A stretch of 64,000 bases of DNA from Rhizophagus irregularis (GCF_026210795.1 NC_089459.1:1550001-1614000), one strand, 5' to 3'. Positions 38,293 through 52,413 are shown, counted from the stretch's first letter. A program made the numbers and translations. Notes: generated from the sequence alone by a model not told the origin.

Positions 38293-39444
38293 TCACGTGA
38301 TCGATCGTTTCGCTACAATACGACACTGAATAAGAATAAAGAAGTAGGAAAATACAATAAATTTCAAAAAGAATTTTACCTTAAAAAAATACGCTTCCAA
38401 TATTAATTTACGCATGAGATTAAATTCTGAAAGCTTTTGTGCGATCTTGATTTCAGATAGTTGAAAGAAACGATAGATGCCATCGTATTCCAGGTCCATC
38501 ATACAGAAATATATGTACCCTTCTATAATATTTTTTATGAGAAAGTGTATTAAAACATGAATTCACCAAAATGCGAAAAGAAAACTTACCACATATATGC
38601 CCTCCAAATGTCTGTACTCCCGGTTCATTTTCACATAATAATATGTTGTTTATGCCATCTTGGCAAAAGATTGCCACTTTGTAAAGGTTATATCCACCAA
38701 CTTTACTTGTTCTTGTGACTAAGAAAAGGTCTTGCTTCAATGAAACACGATTCCTCACATTCCCCCTTTTCTATAATTCTATATATAGTTGGATCTGGTT
38801 TTTTTCCTTGTGAACGACCATAGGTGGAGCGATAATCCTTTGATGATAAACTTTCGGAATTCGCCCTTATCAGAGAAAAATAAGATTAAAAGAAATAAGA
38901 GTGGGAACAATGAATGATCATAACATACCAAACTGTATCATAATTAGAATCCCGAAAAGTTTCCTTGTACGTATTCGTGCATAGTGATATCTTCGTTTTC
39001 ATCTTTACCTGAATCTGGGTACATATGCATCCTCATAACTTAAAGGAAAAGAAAGGTTAGACAAGAAGTTAATTAAGAAATAACAGAAAAGTAAAATAAA
39101 ATAGTTACAATACGCGTGCCACAATTTGAGTCATCCAAAAAGACGTCTTTCTCGTCCGAATAAATCACTTTATCACAGTACTTGCCCCACATTTCGTAAA
39201 ATTTCAAACGAAGCTCATCGATGTCGTTTATAACCTATTTTTGATTGTTATATGAGATAATCATTAATTTGTGCGCACTAGCAGTACAAGTGTACAACAC
39301 TCTTACTTTTTCATATTCGTTCATGATATCTCCAAAGAAACTCGCCAGATCAGGTTGGACTGGTTGGCGGATTGAAGCACGCCAACTCCGCTTGTCCACA
39401 GTTATATATGTTGGCCTTTTCATTCTAGTTAAATCAATCAACAT
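38293..39444 (-). CDS. Multi-exon protein with PD-(D/E)XK-like core, family of unknown function
   Basis: Read on the minus strand from the ATG at 39444 (MLIDLTRMKRPTY), a chain of GT..AG-bounded exons runs to the stop at 38295-38293. The parts are an N-terminal exon ending at ~39308; VINDIDELRLKFYEMWGKYC at ~39233-39115; a block with YPDSGKDENED; then SKDYRSTYGRSQGKKPDPTI followed by YRIIEKGECEESCFIEARPF; VAIFCQDGINNILLCENEPG; MMDLEYDGIYRFFQ (38522-38380); and a last exon at 38325-38293. KPD..E.K-like spacing (PDPT..CFIEARP) resembles a PD-(D/E)XK nuclease core. Near 38712 the natural frame is interrupted, so this copy may be a recent pseudogene or have an intron I misplaced. It belongs, from memory, to a family expanded in Rhizophagus. 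Confidence 0.55.
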
Positions 39445-39707
39445 GATATAGTGAAGTGATCTACATTATACAAAGGTTTCATTAGATAATCGTGTCTTCC
39501 GGATTAGAATTATCAAGCTAACTTATGAGTTAAATGACCTGCAAAACATACCTCACCCATCATCGAATACACAGATTAAATTATAAATAATTTTAAAGAA
39601 AGACAAAATAAAATACTAATATGAAGTCTGCCAACTTACTAAATACTTGATTATCAAGATCAAAAACTCTCAACGCAAGCCTTATTGGTCATTTTTTAAG
39701 GTTCTTT

Positions 39708-40022
39708 TTATTCATCTTTATCACTTATAGTAGTCTTGATACTCTGAATTTGAATATTAATTCCAATTGGCACGTTTGGTATTTTTGGGACTTCTCGATC
39801 CTTCTCAGTTTCACAAAATGCATAATCTAAATAATGACAATCTCCATTAGCTCCGATAAAATGCATCATATATTTCACTTGCTTCTCTAGCATTTTCTGA
39901 TTCGTTATCTGAAAAATCATTAACTTGGCAAAATGATCGCAAATGGATTTTTTATATTGTTCATGTAACAGAGATCGTATCATGTGATTATGATCGACAA
40001 TCAAATAACGGATAAACAGCAC
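39708..40022 (-). CDS. Short unrecognised reading frame (104 residues)
   Basis: An open frame from ATG at 40022 to the stop at 39708, not recognised. It contains DCHYLDYAFCETEKDREVPK and a C-terminus rich in Ile/Pro/Lys. In a neighbouring frame SDNESENAREASEIYDAFYR is a sensible-looking acidic stretch, so the true model may be spliced differently. The frame could be a 5' exon of the minus-strand gene ending at 38293 or a separate decayed copy. Confidence that it is coding is low. Confidence 0.3.
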   Translation of the reverse strand: MLFIRYLIVDHNHMIRSLLHEQYKKSICDHFAKLMIFQITNQKMLEKQVKYMMHFIGANGDCHYLDYAFCETEKDREVPKIPNVPIGINIQIQSIKTTISDKDE

Positions 40023-41161
<1,139 letters not shown>

Positions 41162-42603
41162 AGTAATGATATTTTTAATTTAATTATATTATAATTTTAA
41201 TAAATAAGATCTTTAGGAATTTATTTTGTACGATTTATGTTATTAAATTTGTTCAAATAATTTTTTTTAGCCTCAAACAAAAAAAAGATGCATAATTTGT
41301 TCTTATTCTTATTACCGATCCAGGAAAATCTGTCAATTATTCTTTGGTTAGCGGGAGGGTTGGAGTTATTATTAATGGAGTTACTATAAACATTTAGTTT
41401 AAATAGCAATGCTTCCAAATTTTTTATATACCATTTTCTTTTTTTTTTTTTTTGGTTTGGGAGAATCTATTTGGAATTGGGCAAAGCATGTAATGTGAAT
41501 ATATATTTTCTTATCCAAGCTTCTTTACTAAATATTTATGTACACATCTTATTTTTGTGCAAGATACAAAGATTACCCTTTTGCTATTTCCCCGACTATT
41601 AGAAAAAAAAAAATAATAAAATTAAGCTAAAAAATCAACCATTTCTTGTTTGTATTTTCTTCACTTTTAATAGTCTGTAATAGGAATTTTTTTTTTAATA
41701 TCATATACATAACACAAATAATTAATTTAATAAATTTCATCATTTTTTTCTTTTCACCTAAAGATAACAAATTGATTTACCTGAATAACAATCATCTCAT
41801 TGCGATATAAATTCCATGAAATACAATATAAAGAAATGATAAAGATCACGCGTTCATTTTTCGAGATTTGAAACATCAAATAATTGATATAAATGAATGC
41901 AACAAAATGAGAAAAAATGTTTGTTAGAAGAACTTATATAAAGCTTATATGGTAATTTTTTTTTTTTTTTAATAGCTGATCAAATAAGATCAAGTAAAAA
42001 CGGTCATCTTTCTTAAGTCAAACCACTTTTAGTACTCCTTCCCTTTCTATAATATTCTACCTTCAAGTCCAAAACTCAAGCAAACTAACCCTTCTCCGAA
42101 AAAAAGAGCCCGTTTGCGAATATCTAACAAGAAGACCAAATATTATAACGAAAGTTGAAGCAATTTTGGTTTGAAACCCATCACTTAATATTATGTAGTT
42201 CATTTGTGAAGGGAAATTCCGTTGCAATTTCTTCTCATTTCAGCTTTTAAATAAATAAACTCCAAAAAAAAATAGATTTGATTCCAACTGATCATTGTAT
42301 AAAATACTCACATTATAATCCTCTTGCGATATATACTTCATTCGTTGCCCAATTGGGAAACTCGGACTTGCCTATATGTTTGTTGGTTGATGTCAAATCT
42401 ATTTTATATTTGGAAGAAAGCGAGCGATTTCATCTTTTCATCGAAAATTTTTTAGTAATATCAGTGTATTACGTAATATCACATGATCACATAATTAAGA
42501 TCTCATTTAACTAATTTACGATTTCTGACGCGTCATAAAAATTTTAGATCTTACATTCACTATTTTCGATCGTAAAATAAAATAAAAATTTTAGCAAAAT
42601 TGC
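41162..42603. other. Intergenic
   Basis: About 1.4 kb: the 3' flank of ARF1, then the 5' flank of the POLD2 gene. It is AT-rich with a run of T at 41440 and 41955. The open frame at 42278-42514 has no ATG-initiated support and no family resemblance, so I see no gene. Confidence 0.45.
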
Positions 42604-44772
42604 ATGAGTATGGACGAAGAAAGCGAAGCCTCCACGTTTCCGGTTGAAGATTCAACATCTGACATGTACTTTACCAAATTAATATGAACTTTTTGTTAAT
42701 ATTTACAATAGAAGTAATATATAATAATGTCTATCTTTAATTAATATAGTCCTGTCGATTACCTATTATCATTATCAAGAACTGCTAAGGAAGCAGTTGA
42801 AATAAGTCGCGCAGAAGTAACTTATGATGATATGCCAGAATATCGTGATAAATTACTAAATAAAAAGAACTCATATACACATTTTGCTCACATTTATTTT
42901 GAAAGATATACTAAATTAAGTAAAATTATCAGAAATAAATGGAAGGATTGTGAAGGTATTATCTATTAGTTCCAAATCTTGACGGTTATTTTGTAGTATT
43001 AATATGATCGATTTTTTTTATCAGCAAAACACGTTAATAAAATATTGAATGTCAAACCTAATGAATTGTGCTATCTTGTTGGAACTGTTTATATGGAAAT
43101 GCAAAATAAGCCCAACATTCTTGCTGAGCTATCTAGAAATGTAAGTTTCAATTTCATCAAATTTGATTCCCGATTCGTGAAATGAGTGTATATTAATGCG
43201 TTTGATCCCAATTTTTAGAATTGGGAGCCCGCCCCAATTTTAAAAGAAAAATATTGTAGTCCTACAGATGAATTTTGGTTAGATGATGATTCTGGTAGAA
43301 TAAAGATTGTAGGTGATAGATTGAAGGAAGAAATAATTGTTTCAGGAATTATTATGTCAGTTTTAGGAAAAGAAAATTCTCAAGGAGAATTCGAAGTATC
43401 AGATATTTGTATTGCCGGACTTCCCAAACAACCTGAACAACCTGAACAGATTTATCCAAGGATACAGATGAATATAGGTTTGTTTCAATTTGGTCTGTCT
43501 CAATTTGGTCTGTCTTTATTTTTATTTTGTTTTGTTTTGCATGCTTATATTTTAAAGATTTTATAACATATTAAGATAGAGATGATGATAAGTATGTGGC
43601 ATTGATAAGTGGACTGAACATTGATACGAGTGGTATTTCGGAAACGCGATTACAAATAATGATGGAATACTTTACTGGTGAACTGGGTTGTTTTCATGTA
43701 AACATCATTAAAAAATTCTCTAAAATTCAAAAATTTTTTTCCTTAAGTGTTAAAAATCTTTTTTTATCAAAATTTTTTGTAGGAACAAAAAAATATATCT
43801 TCAAAAATTGCACGGATAATAATTGCTGGTAATAGCCTGGCTACCGCTAAACCAGTTCCTGATGAAAGGAAGCAGGTAAATTTATAATATTTATTCAATA
43901 TTTATTCTGTATAATTGTAAAAATATATATATACTATATACTAAATTGGAGGTTGTAATTAATATTTGTGTAGAAAAAATATGGGTACGATAATTCATTA
44001 TACGACGCGGAACCGCTCAATAATTTAGACAATTTCCTAGAAAAATTATGTTCATTATTGCCCGTTCATATTATGCCGGGACAAAATGATCCAGCTGATT
44101 CAACATTACCTCAACAACCGATTCTTTCTAATTTACTTCCTAAAGTTGGAACAAATCCAAATTTTCATTCCGTTACTAATCCTTATTGGTGTAAATTTGA
44201 TGATGTCACGTACGTTTAAAATTTTCTTATCTATTTTTAAAGAGAAAATATTAATTAAAATATACGCTCTATAGGTTTCTTGGTACATCTGGTCAAACTA
44301 TTGATGATATATACAAGTATATAGAAATTGAGGATAGACTTATTATTGCGGAGCGTACATTACACTGGAGGCATATGGCACCCACCGCTCCCGACACACT
44401 CTGTAAGTCTGATTTTTAATTTATAATGAAAAATTCTTGTAGTAACAAGTAACTAATTTATTAAATATTTTAGGGTGTTATCCATTTAAAGATGTTGATC
44501 CTTTTATAATCGACCAAATGCCTCATGTATATTTTATTGGTAACCAAAAAGAATTTGCCACAAAATTAGTAAAAGGTGAAAAAATTATAATTTATTTATT
44601 TTAGTTTTTTCACTTTAAATAATGGTTTTTTTTTGTTATAAATTTAGGAATTGACCAACAATGTACGCGAATTATTTTATTACCATCATTTGCAGAAAGT
44701 GGAATCGTAGTTTTTCTAAACTTGAATAATCTAAAATGTCATACTATATATTTTCCTTCAACATTCTTTTAA
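42604..44772 (+). CDS. POL31: DNA polymerase delta small subunit (p50)
   Basis: The B-subunit of DNA polymerase delta joins the catalytic subunit to PCNA-binding partners at the replication fork. Ten exons (42604-42665, 42750-42955, 43025-43140, 43219-43477, 43576-43697, 43783-43875, 43974-44209, 44275-44402, 44474-44575, 44648-44772) sum to 1449 nt, 482 residues, close to human POLD2 (469). Diagnostic blocks are [42 protein letters not shown] (OB fold), [28 protein letters not shown] (inactive phosphoesterase core), [19 protein letters not shown] and [20 protein letters not shown]. All introns are canonical. Confidence 0.96.
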
Positions 44773-45068
44773 AAAGTAAATTTTTGATTATAATCGTGTA
44801 CATAAAATCACAAATTTGATGATCTCGACGATCAAAGCCAAAAAAATTAATCTATTAGCATCTAACTAAAAAAGACTATATTAGTTTCTTCACGTGATTT
44901 ATCAAATACAAAAAAACTATAGCGTACAAGAAAATTCATTATTATTAAATTTTTCCCATGTAAAAAAGAATAGTCGTTCAAGCTATTAAACGCGAAAATA
45001 ATTTTTCTCGTTAAACATTCTTTTTGTTAATTTTTGTTAAGAAGTATATTATTAATTATATTATTATA
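44773..45068. other. Short intergenic spacer
   Basis: About 300 bp of AT-rich sequence between POL31 and the next gene, likely the latter's promoter; nothing specific is seen. Confidence 0.4.
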
Positions 45069-46264
45069 ATGAAACCCAGAGTTAAAAGAAAACAAGTTGA
45101 AAATCAAAAGTCACCAGAAGTTGAAGAGATAACACTAGTTCGTAAGTCTTCAAAAACTCGTGGTGAAAAAGAAGTTAACGTGGTGATAGAATATAAAACT
45201 CGTGGGAAAGTGGGTAAAGTGAGTAATGATAAATCCATAGTAGAAAGTAATAATTCTATCCCTAAAACTCGTGGAAAAACAAGTCGGCCAAAAAAAAATG
45301 ATACTGGTACTGAAAATGTTCAAATGATGACTTATGAAGATGATAATAATGACGTGGATACAGAAGCCGATTCTTCAAACTTAGAAGTAATATTAATGTT
45401 TCTAATAATTTTTTTTTTTAAAAAAAAAAACTAAGAAGTTAAGCAATTCTAATCATTTCCCATATATTATAGGATGAAAGTGATGAATATCAATTAGAGG
45501 ATGAAAAAGAGTTAGATGATGATGAAAATGAAACATCCGATTCTAATTCTTCGTCGTCAGAATTGATCGAGCATGAAAAACCATATTATGGAGGTCGTAA
45601 AAAACTTCCACCACGAGCTGCAGCTACACAAAAAATCGATTATTCTGAAAATCGTTATTATCATGAATTTCAAGACTATTTTTTTGCAAGATTAGATGAT
45701 GATAATGAACCTGAAAGAAAAAAATCTGTGTCTACATTAACAAGAAAAAGATCATCAAGGAAATTAGATAGTGATGGTGATTATTCTAATAATTCGTCAG
45801 ATTCTCAAGACGGTCGGAGCAATAAAAGACCTCGTAGAAAAAGATTACCTAATCGTGAGTCAAAAGAAAAAAGGATTGATTATTCTGAAAATAAATATTA
45901 TAGGCAATTCGATTCCGCTTTGAACGCTAAATTTTGGATGGATAAATCACCAGATGAAGAAGATGATGAAAATGGCGAAAATGAAACAAATAATAAAAAG
46001 GATATTAATAAAAAAGGAAAAAACAAAAAATCGGCTACCGTTACTACGCCACGCGAGACACCGCGAAAAACAAAGACATCATCAAATAGATCTAATCAAA
46101 CTATCCGATCTGCGTCTTCTAGAACTTCTAATAAGATTACTCAACCACATTTAGGCGAAGATGAGAAAGTATCCGACCAGGATAATGGCGATAACGAAGA
46201 TATTATGGTTCAAGATGATGAAATAAGGACAAAAAAGGTTCGTGGACGTAACACTGTTGGATAA
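45069..46264 (+). CDS. Acidic/basic low-complexity nuclear-type protein with IDYSEN repeats
   Basis: Not recognised. Two exons (45069-45386, 45473-46264) give 369 residues. An in-frame ATG at 45024 would add 15 residues, but they are hydrophobic and probably untranslated. The N-terminal third is Lys/Arg-rich with repeated KTRG motifs. Then come a strongly acidic block (DESDEYQLEDEKELDDDENE) and two copies of a ~60-residue module that carry KIDYSENRYYHEFQ and RIDYSENKYYRQFDS. Basic patches RSNKRPRRKRLP and RGKKSA-like stretches look like nuclear localisation signals. The composition suggests a chromatin-associated protein, but no domain can be named. Confidence 0.75.
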
Positions 46265-46680
46265 ATATGTATCAAATGTGAAATTCGTTTAATTATAATC
46301 ATTAATAAATCTATTAAATATTCGATATATTTATAATGTTAATTTATAATATGCTGCAGTTGTTCGGTCTTTATTTGCTTGTAAATAATATCTCAAAATT
46401 ATTAAAAATAACGGATATTTTTTAAAAAATATTATATAATTACACAAAAAGACAATTACCGATTGAGTATTATATGTAATAAATTTGATTTTTCTTTACA
46501 AATAATATAAATAATATTTTTGATAATATTTTTGTAAGATAATATTATACATAAAAATGAATAAATTTGGTAATTTCCAAATTTGATTCTAGATAAAACC
46601 AAAATTATTTAAATGTCTAAATATTTTCTACACATCTAATCCAAAAAACTGTCTGTCCTTTTCTTGTTTTTTCTTGTCCA
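46265..46680. other. Convergent 3' region
   Basis: 415 bp of AT-rich 3' flank between the unrecognised acidic protein and the PIK1 gene. It contains an imperfect ATAATATT-rich palindrome (about 46500-46550). No gene. Confidence 0.45.
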
Positions 46681-49600
46681 CTATAGAATACCATTAGAAT
46701 AGTATTGAAAAGTGTCATATAATCTGGTAAACACATTACAACAACTAGACATAATCAATTTTTCAAGATATTCTTCAAACTGTGGTTCAGTTAATGAAAG
46801 CTGAAATCTATCCTTCAAGTGTGTAGCCGTCAAATCTCCAGAAACAAAGCAAGGTAACTTTGAATCTAAGTAGTTTAATTCAAAGAGCATAATATTGTAA
46901 ATAATTTTTAAAAAAATTATAAAAATTTAAATAAATAATTACCTTTAGACATCATTTCAACCAGTAAAACAAAATTATCGGCATGTTTCCGTAAAGCAAA
47001 GAAAGCCTGTCTTAACAGCATTTTGAATTCTAAAAACTTCTCACTAGCAACACCACCAAGAATATCTAAATATTCTTGTGACAATTTAAATGGTGCTAGT
47101 TCAAATCCGACTGAGCCTGGGGAATTCGACAGCATAAACCCAAAATCGATATCTATTAAGAAATTACAATATTATGAATCATTATTGAAAATTAATTATA
47201 ATTCCTCATGAGCAAAATTACTTACGTATTAAATGACCTTCAGTGTCCAACAACAGATTGCCATTGTGACTAAACAGTATAGCAAATATTAACATATGAA
47301 CTTAAGAATCATGACTTATGATGAGAAACCACCACTAATCTTACCGATCTTTGACTTGGAGAATATAACAGACGAGCGAATAAGCCGCTAAACTACGCAT
47401 AAAATTGTCTTGAGCACGTAAGAAAGCGTCGGATGAAACATCACCATACGTCTTTAAAAGAAAGGAGTATAAATTCAGGGGATTGTATTATAAATGATTA
47501 ATAACACTATTAAAGAATAACTTTAAACCTTGACAAAATAATCGAATAAAGTGAACATAAATCCTTTTTCATTCAGCTTCTTAGCATAAGCGTCTTTTTT
47601 AATAGAATGTATTGATATTGAATTTTCAATTGTTTCTATTAGACCTGAATTATCAGACGTGACTAACACACGATAACTAATTCATAATACAACCAATAAG
47701 TATACAAATCTTAAAGCAAGGATTGGAAGGATTAAAAATGAAAATATTTAACTCACTATCTAACCCAAACATCGACTTTTTCCAGTTGCCATATTCGTTG
47801 CATTTCTCTTATTAATTGACAGGCCAATTGCTCCTGACGTAAATCAGCACCAGTTTTGACAATCACAGATAAGAGTCGCCAATTTGGATGATGACCATAA
47901 GGAGATGCCTTACGAATTCGTTCTCTTTTAGATTCCCAATCTTCGCTAAATACAGCCGCTGACCAATGAATTTTCATATGGAATTGAACAAATGTTAGCA
48001 TTTGAATCTGATAAAATTTGAAGATAAAATTTGGAATAATCAAAATAATTTCAATAATTTCTTTTATACCACTAGGATCATCTTTGTTTACGGCAATCAA
48101 AATCTTTTTCTCATCTTCCAACATTTCTCCACCTCCACCTTCTCCACCATTAGCTCCAGCACCACTAGTAACCCCTTGGGTTTTCATTTTCATCATTCTT
48201 TCCTCTTCCAAACACATCATTTCCTTAATTATTTTTTGCCTTATTGCTTCAGTGTCAGCTTTTGTCCTCTGAATGGGTTCACCAGTAGAAGATGTGCGTG
48301 CATGATTTGCAACATTAAGTTGAGCAAGCATTACAGCAGCAGTACGCATTCTTTCAGCAAACTCATCCGCAGAATTAGACTGACGACGATTCATTACGTG
48401 CTTTAAATATTCACTATTCGATTCTGGTAATGTCGGTGTTGTGGGTGTATAAGGAGCAGACGAAGCAGGCGAAGCAGCGGGAGCAGAAACAGCGGGAGCA
48501 GAAAGTGCAGAAGGAACATGTGGAGCGTGTGAAACGTGTGAGGAATGTGAAGCATGTGAAGCATGTAAAGTATTTGAAGTATATGAAGCAAATGGGACAG
48601 GTGAAGGAATTCTGTTATCTTTTGGTGGTTGCAACATTGAATCTGTTGAACGTACCACAGTATCAGTTGCTAATTCCTGTAATCCTGTTTCATTAACAGA
48701 AGCTAAAGGCGCTGATATTATTGATGGGAGTTTATCGATTGATGCCGTCCGTTTTGAAGAACGTGAAGAGGTAGACAAACTACGAGGAATTGGTGTTATT
48801 ATATTCGAAGTATCTGATAATGATAATGGGGATACAGGTCTTTCACTATCACTTTCCGTTTTACTGCTCTTATCCTCGTCAGCTGATTTACTAACATCAT
48901 TTTCTTCTTGCTTGTCATTGACATTTTCTTGTTCGGTCTTACCACTTTCTGAAACTTCTATAACTGCATTATCCGTATTACCACTGCCATCTTCGGATTG
49001 TTCCTTAGATTGTTCTTCAGTATTTTTAGATACATCGTTTGCATTTTTATTTGAATCTGAGGATAGTGTAATATTAACAGATCCTTTCCTCTTTTTTTCA
49101 TCATGAAGACGCTTTAATGATTTTTGAGTTTGTAGTTTGGACATATCAAACTTCATTTCTCCTTCAAGAACTTCCACCATTAATAAATAGGGTACCTAAA
49201 TGTAAAAAAATAGCACCAAACATTTTAAATATAAAATCCATAATCTAATTGAATAAAAATTATTCTTAATTTAATTACAATTAATAAAAGAAAATCGGTA
49301 CCCGATCTGCTGAGTTTAACACAACCGCATCAGCTGGAGATATTCTAACAACTCGATGATGATATGGTTTCTCAGTCGTTGCCGGACACCAAAGAGGAAT
49401 ACAGATTTCTGCAGGCAAGTTATGATTTAATAAAGTTAATTCTGCTCTAAGAGTACTTTGCCTCGCTTCTCTGGGAACAATAATTAATCTTGTTGAAATA
49501 TCCTGTAAAGCTAGTAGGAATTGCATTTCCGAACGGAAATAATTTCCTTTCAGAAGGCGTTTTTGTCGTTCTGGACCATATTCTTCCAATTCATCTAATA

Positions 49601-51060
49601 AAGTACTATCTGAGACTTCAGTCGAATTGCGATAAATAGAAATATCATCATAGTCGTCGTCATCATCGTGGTCTACGCTCGATGGTGAACAATCAGCTGA
49701 TTGTGGTCGAGGTTTTGAACCTTTCGAAATATACTTTTTTAATGAAGACGTGCTACCTTTATGTAAATCATCAAGAGACGGCGATGTGAATGCAGCTGCT
49801 GTATTTACACCATTACGGCGATAAGGATAGGATGAAGATGAAGATCTGGATAAACTTTTCTTATGGCCTTTAATAAAATCAGGTATTGATTGTCCATTAA
49901 TTTTTGGAGACTCTGACGGTGATATCTGTTCATGCTCTATCTCTTGAGTATTTGGCGAATCCAACACAATTTGAATATCTGGAGTTTCAGCCTTTGCCAA
50001 TAATGTTTTATTTTGCGTATTTTCATTCTTAATATTTTCATCATCTATAAAATTTTGATTATTTTCTAAATCAGGTGGTGTTGCTGGATTTTCGGGTTGA
50101 TCATTAGATGAATCTTCATCTTTAGAAAATTCTGATTGCTTTGGAGTTCGTACATTTCCAGTATGGGTCCTTCTCCTGGCTAATCCATTATTTCCCGTAT
50201 TATTGAAAGCTCTTGCACGCCTACCCTGCGCTATAGCGATTTGCCCAGCGCTTTTTGTTAACATTGGTGCAGCAATACCTGCAAGCATTGCACCTATACC
50301 AACAAGAGCAGGAAAAGTGTTTTCTCTCACTTGCCGTGGAGACATACCACGATTTATTAAAGATGTTTTATCATCTTCGATTAAATTTTCACCAAATACT
50401 ATTTCTTGACATTTATTCAAGACACGCTTACAAACTGTAAAGGTGGGAGAAAATGGATTGGAGGACAATTCTGAACGATACGCTTGAAGATACCACAATG
50501 TCTGAAAATAGAAAATGAATCACATCATTTAAATAATTTTGACTTTTCTTTATTTAATAAATTATCAATTACACAATACCAGAATAGCCATATGTGTAGA
50601 CTTTTCGCAATTTTCTAATATAAAACATTCCAAAGCAACTGACTCGGTAGTTCGGCTAATGAGCAAGTGACTTTTAAAGGGAATTTATAAAAAATTAGAA
50701 ATAGTAATCAATAAAATTTCCATCATTACTGTCTACTTATAAAGTCCACACTTCGCAACTAAGTACCCCACAACCAATAGCATACACCAAAGTCCTTCTG
50801 GAGCAATTTTTAACTGAAAAGCTTTAACACGTATTATACGCTCGAAACCTCTTAAAGCTTAGAAATAACTATTTGAAAATTAAAGTCTTTTACCATAATT
50901 GCGGCAAAAAAAACTCTATTTCTGTCATTGGAAATTTTTTGAGTTCATTGCATAAGTAATGCTGGATCCCAACCGAATCAGGATATCTAAATAAATATTC
51001 GATAGCCATCCAACTATTAAAGTGTTCACTTTGGAACAGCCGAAGGAGGAGTTGCGACAT
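46681..51060 (-). CDS. PIK1: Phosphatidylinositol 4-kinase, PIK1/PI4K-beta type
   Basis: The enzyme phosphorylates phosphatidylinositol to PI4P on the Golgi and is required for Golgi export; in yeast it acts with frequenin and Arf1. The ATG is at 51060. Exons 51060-50894, 50670-50580, 50501-49302, 49195-48070 and 47958 onward join in frame; later exons run to the stop at 46681-46683. The N-terminal unit (QHYLCNELKKFPMTEIEFF, CHLLISRTTESVALECF) is the PIK1 lipid-kinase-unique helical domain. A long Ser/Thr/Asp-rich linker follows. The kinase is visible as SEDWESKRERIRKASPYGHH, PNWRLLSVIVKTGADLRQEQ, VTSDNSGLIE, the catalytic loop DRHNGNLLLD and IDFGFMLSNSPG. The enzyme is about 1,150 residues long. 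An intron at 48069-47959 has no stop and a length divisible by three. Confidence 0.93.
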
Positions 51061-51262
51061 TTTCGGGCTTGAGTTATATTAAACTGTATTACAATCGATT
51101 TTCTCCAAAATTAGAGCGAGAACATTAATGCGTTCAGCGAGCCGTTTTTTTGTACCCGGCAAAAAAATTTAATTATGTACACATGCCATTTTTAAGTCAC
51201 ATGACTTGAATCTGATTTTAAAATAGTTCCCCAATTTTCTTCGTTATAGAAAAATTATTAAG
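51061..51262. promoter_or_regulatory. Divergent promoter PIK1 / SPF27
   Basis: 202 bp separate two divergent start codons, so both core promoters must lie within or overlap this stretch. No TATA box or other motif is obvious. Confidence 0.45.
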
Positions 51263-52413
51263 ATGGATTCCATTAATGAACATCCTGATGTTTTAATAGA
51301 TTCTTTACCATGTATTTATCCTTTTTTGTAAAGTTCGATTCTTTTCTTTTCTTTTTTTACGTGTTATTAATAATTTTTTCTCTGCCTCAAGACTTTGACC
51401 AAGAAATTGATTATGAAGGTACATCAAATCCAACGTGATTAAATATTTATTAATTATTTCATTGCTTAACTTATTTACACGCGATTTTATATTAATTTAT
51501 TATAAAAGGAATGCGAGCAAAAGTTGATAAACTTGTTGAACAGGAGATGAAGAAACGTCCAGTTGGCGTGAAACGTGATCAAGCTTTGAATTTTCCAGCA
51601 AATTTCGAATTCTTTAAAGTAGGTATTATGTTTAAAATAACGTTTGATTACATAAACTAAAAACGTTCTAAAATAAATTTATTATTTTCAGAATAGTTCA
51701 ATTAAATTAAAATTATACCACTCTTAATTTAGGATTCACCTATTCTTGCAACAGAGTATCAACGTGTTCAATTGGGTAAACCGATTGTCGAAATGGATAT
51801 AAATAGATATAAATTAGCGGAACCTGATAATAAAGAAGATCAAGAAGCATGGGAAAAAGCTGTAAATAATTCTAAAGCACAATTACAACATCAAAATTTG
51901 CGGTAATTTATGAAGCGAAAATTTTTATTCTTTAAATAAATAAATAAAACTAACTAATTATATCCTTTATTTCTCTTAGAATGTTCAATTTGGAATTACT
52001 ACAAAAATACGGAGCTAATGCTTGGAGACTTCACAATTACCAATTAGAAAATGAATTGCAGCAATATCAAAAAACTTTGGAGGAATATAAACAGAACATC
52101 TTAGATTTGAATATACAGAGAAAAGCTGAACAGGTAGATCAATATCAGGAAAGGATAAAATAAATTGAATCATCTTTCTAATATTATTTATTCTGGAATA
52201 TGTAAATAGCTCCAAACAGGGAATAAAATTGAAGCATTGAATAATAAATGGACAGAGATGATTGGTCAAACTCTTCAAGTAGAAGTCGCCTGTGCTTCTT
52301 TAGAAGTTGAAGTACAACAATTGAAATTATATGAAAAACAACTTAGAGCATCATTGGGCGCGAATAATGGAGAACAGGTTTCTGAAAATGAAAACGACCA
52401 AAAAGAAGATTAA
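51263..52413 (+). CDS. cwf7: Pre-mRNA-splicing factor SPF27 (BCAS2/Cwf7)
   Basis: SPF27 is a core part of the Prp19 (NineTeen) complex that activates the spliceosome. Six exons (51263-51311, 51392-51418, 51509-51618, 51733-51902, 51980-52133, 52210-52413) sum to 714 nt, 237 residues, close to human BCAS2 (225). Matches include LPYFDQEIDYEGMRAKVDKL at the first two junctions and INRYKLAEP. Also seen are WEKAVNNSKAQLQHQNLRMF, LELLQKYGANAWRLHNYQLE, LNIQRKAEQLQTGNKIEALN and a C-terminal coiled coil. Exon 2 is only 27 nt. Confidence 0.93.

Noticed and set aside
38056..38329. Overlapping frames on both strands rich in Asn/Ile/Met
   Set aside because: Produced by the 18-bp tandem repeat; both strands are open for the same reason.
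42278..42514. 78-residue frame upstream of POLD2
   Set aside because: Opens without an ATG, no recognisable motif, AT-driven composition.
48002..48406. Ser/Phe-rich plus-strand frames over PIK1
   Set aside because: Antisense shadows of the Ser/Thr/Glu-rich linker of the kinase gene.
50690..50820. Sensible-looking minus-strand stretch LKIAPEGLWCMLLVVGYLVA inside PIK1
   Set aside because: Skipping it joins exon 1 (ending in TG) to TCACTTGCTC in frame and restores the PIK1 motif QLCHLLISR; I treat it as intron, though an alternative exon is not excluded.
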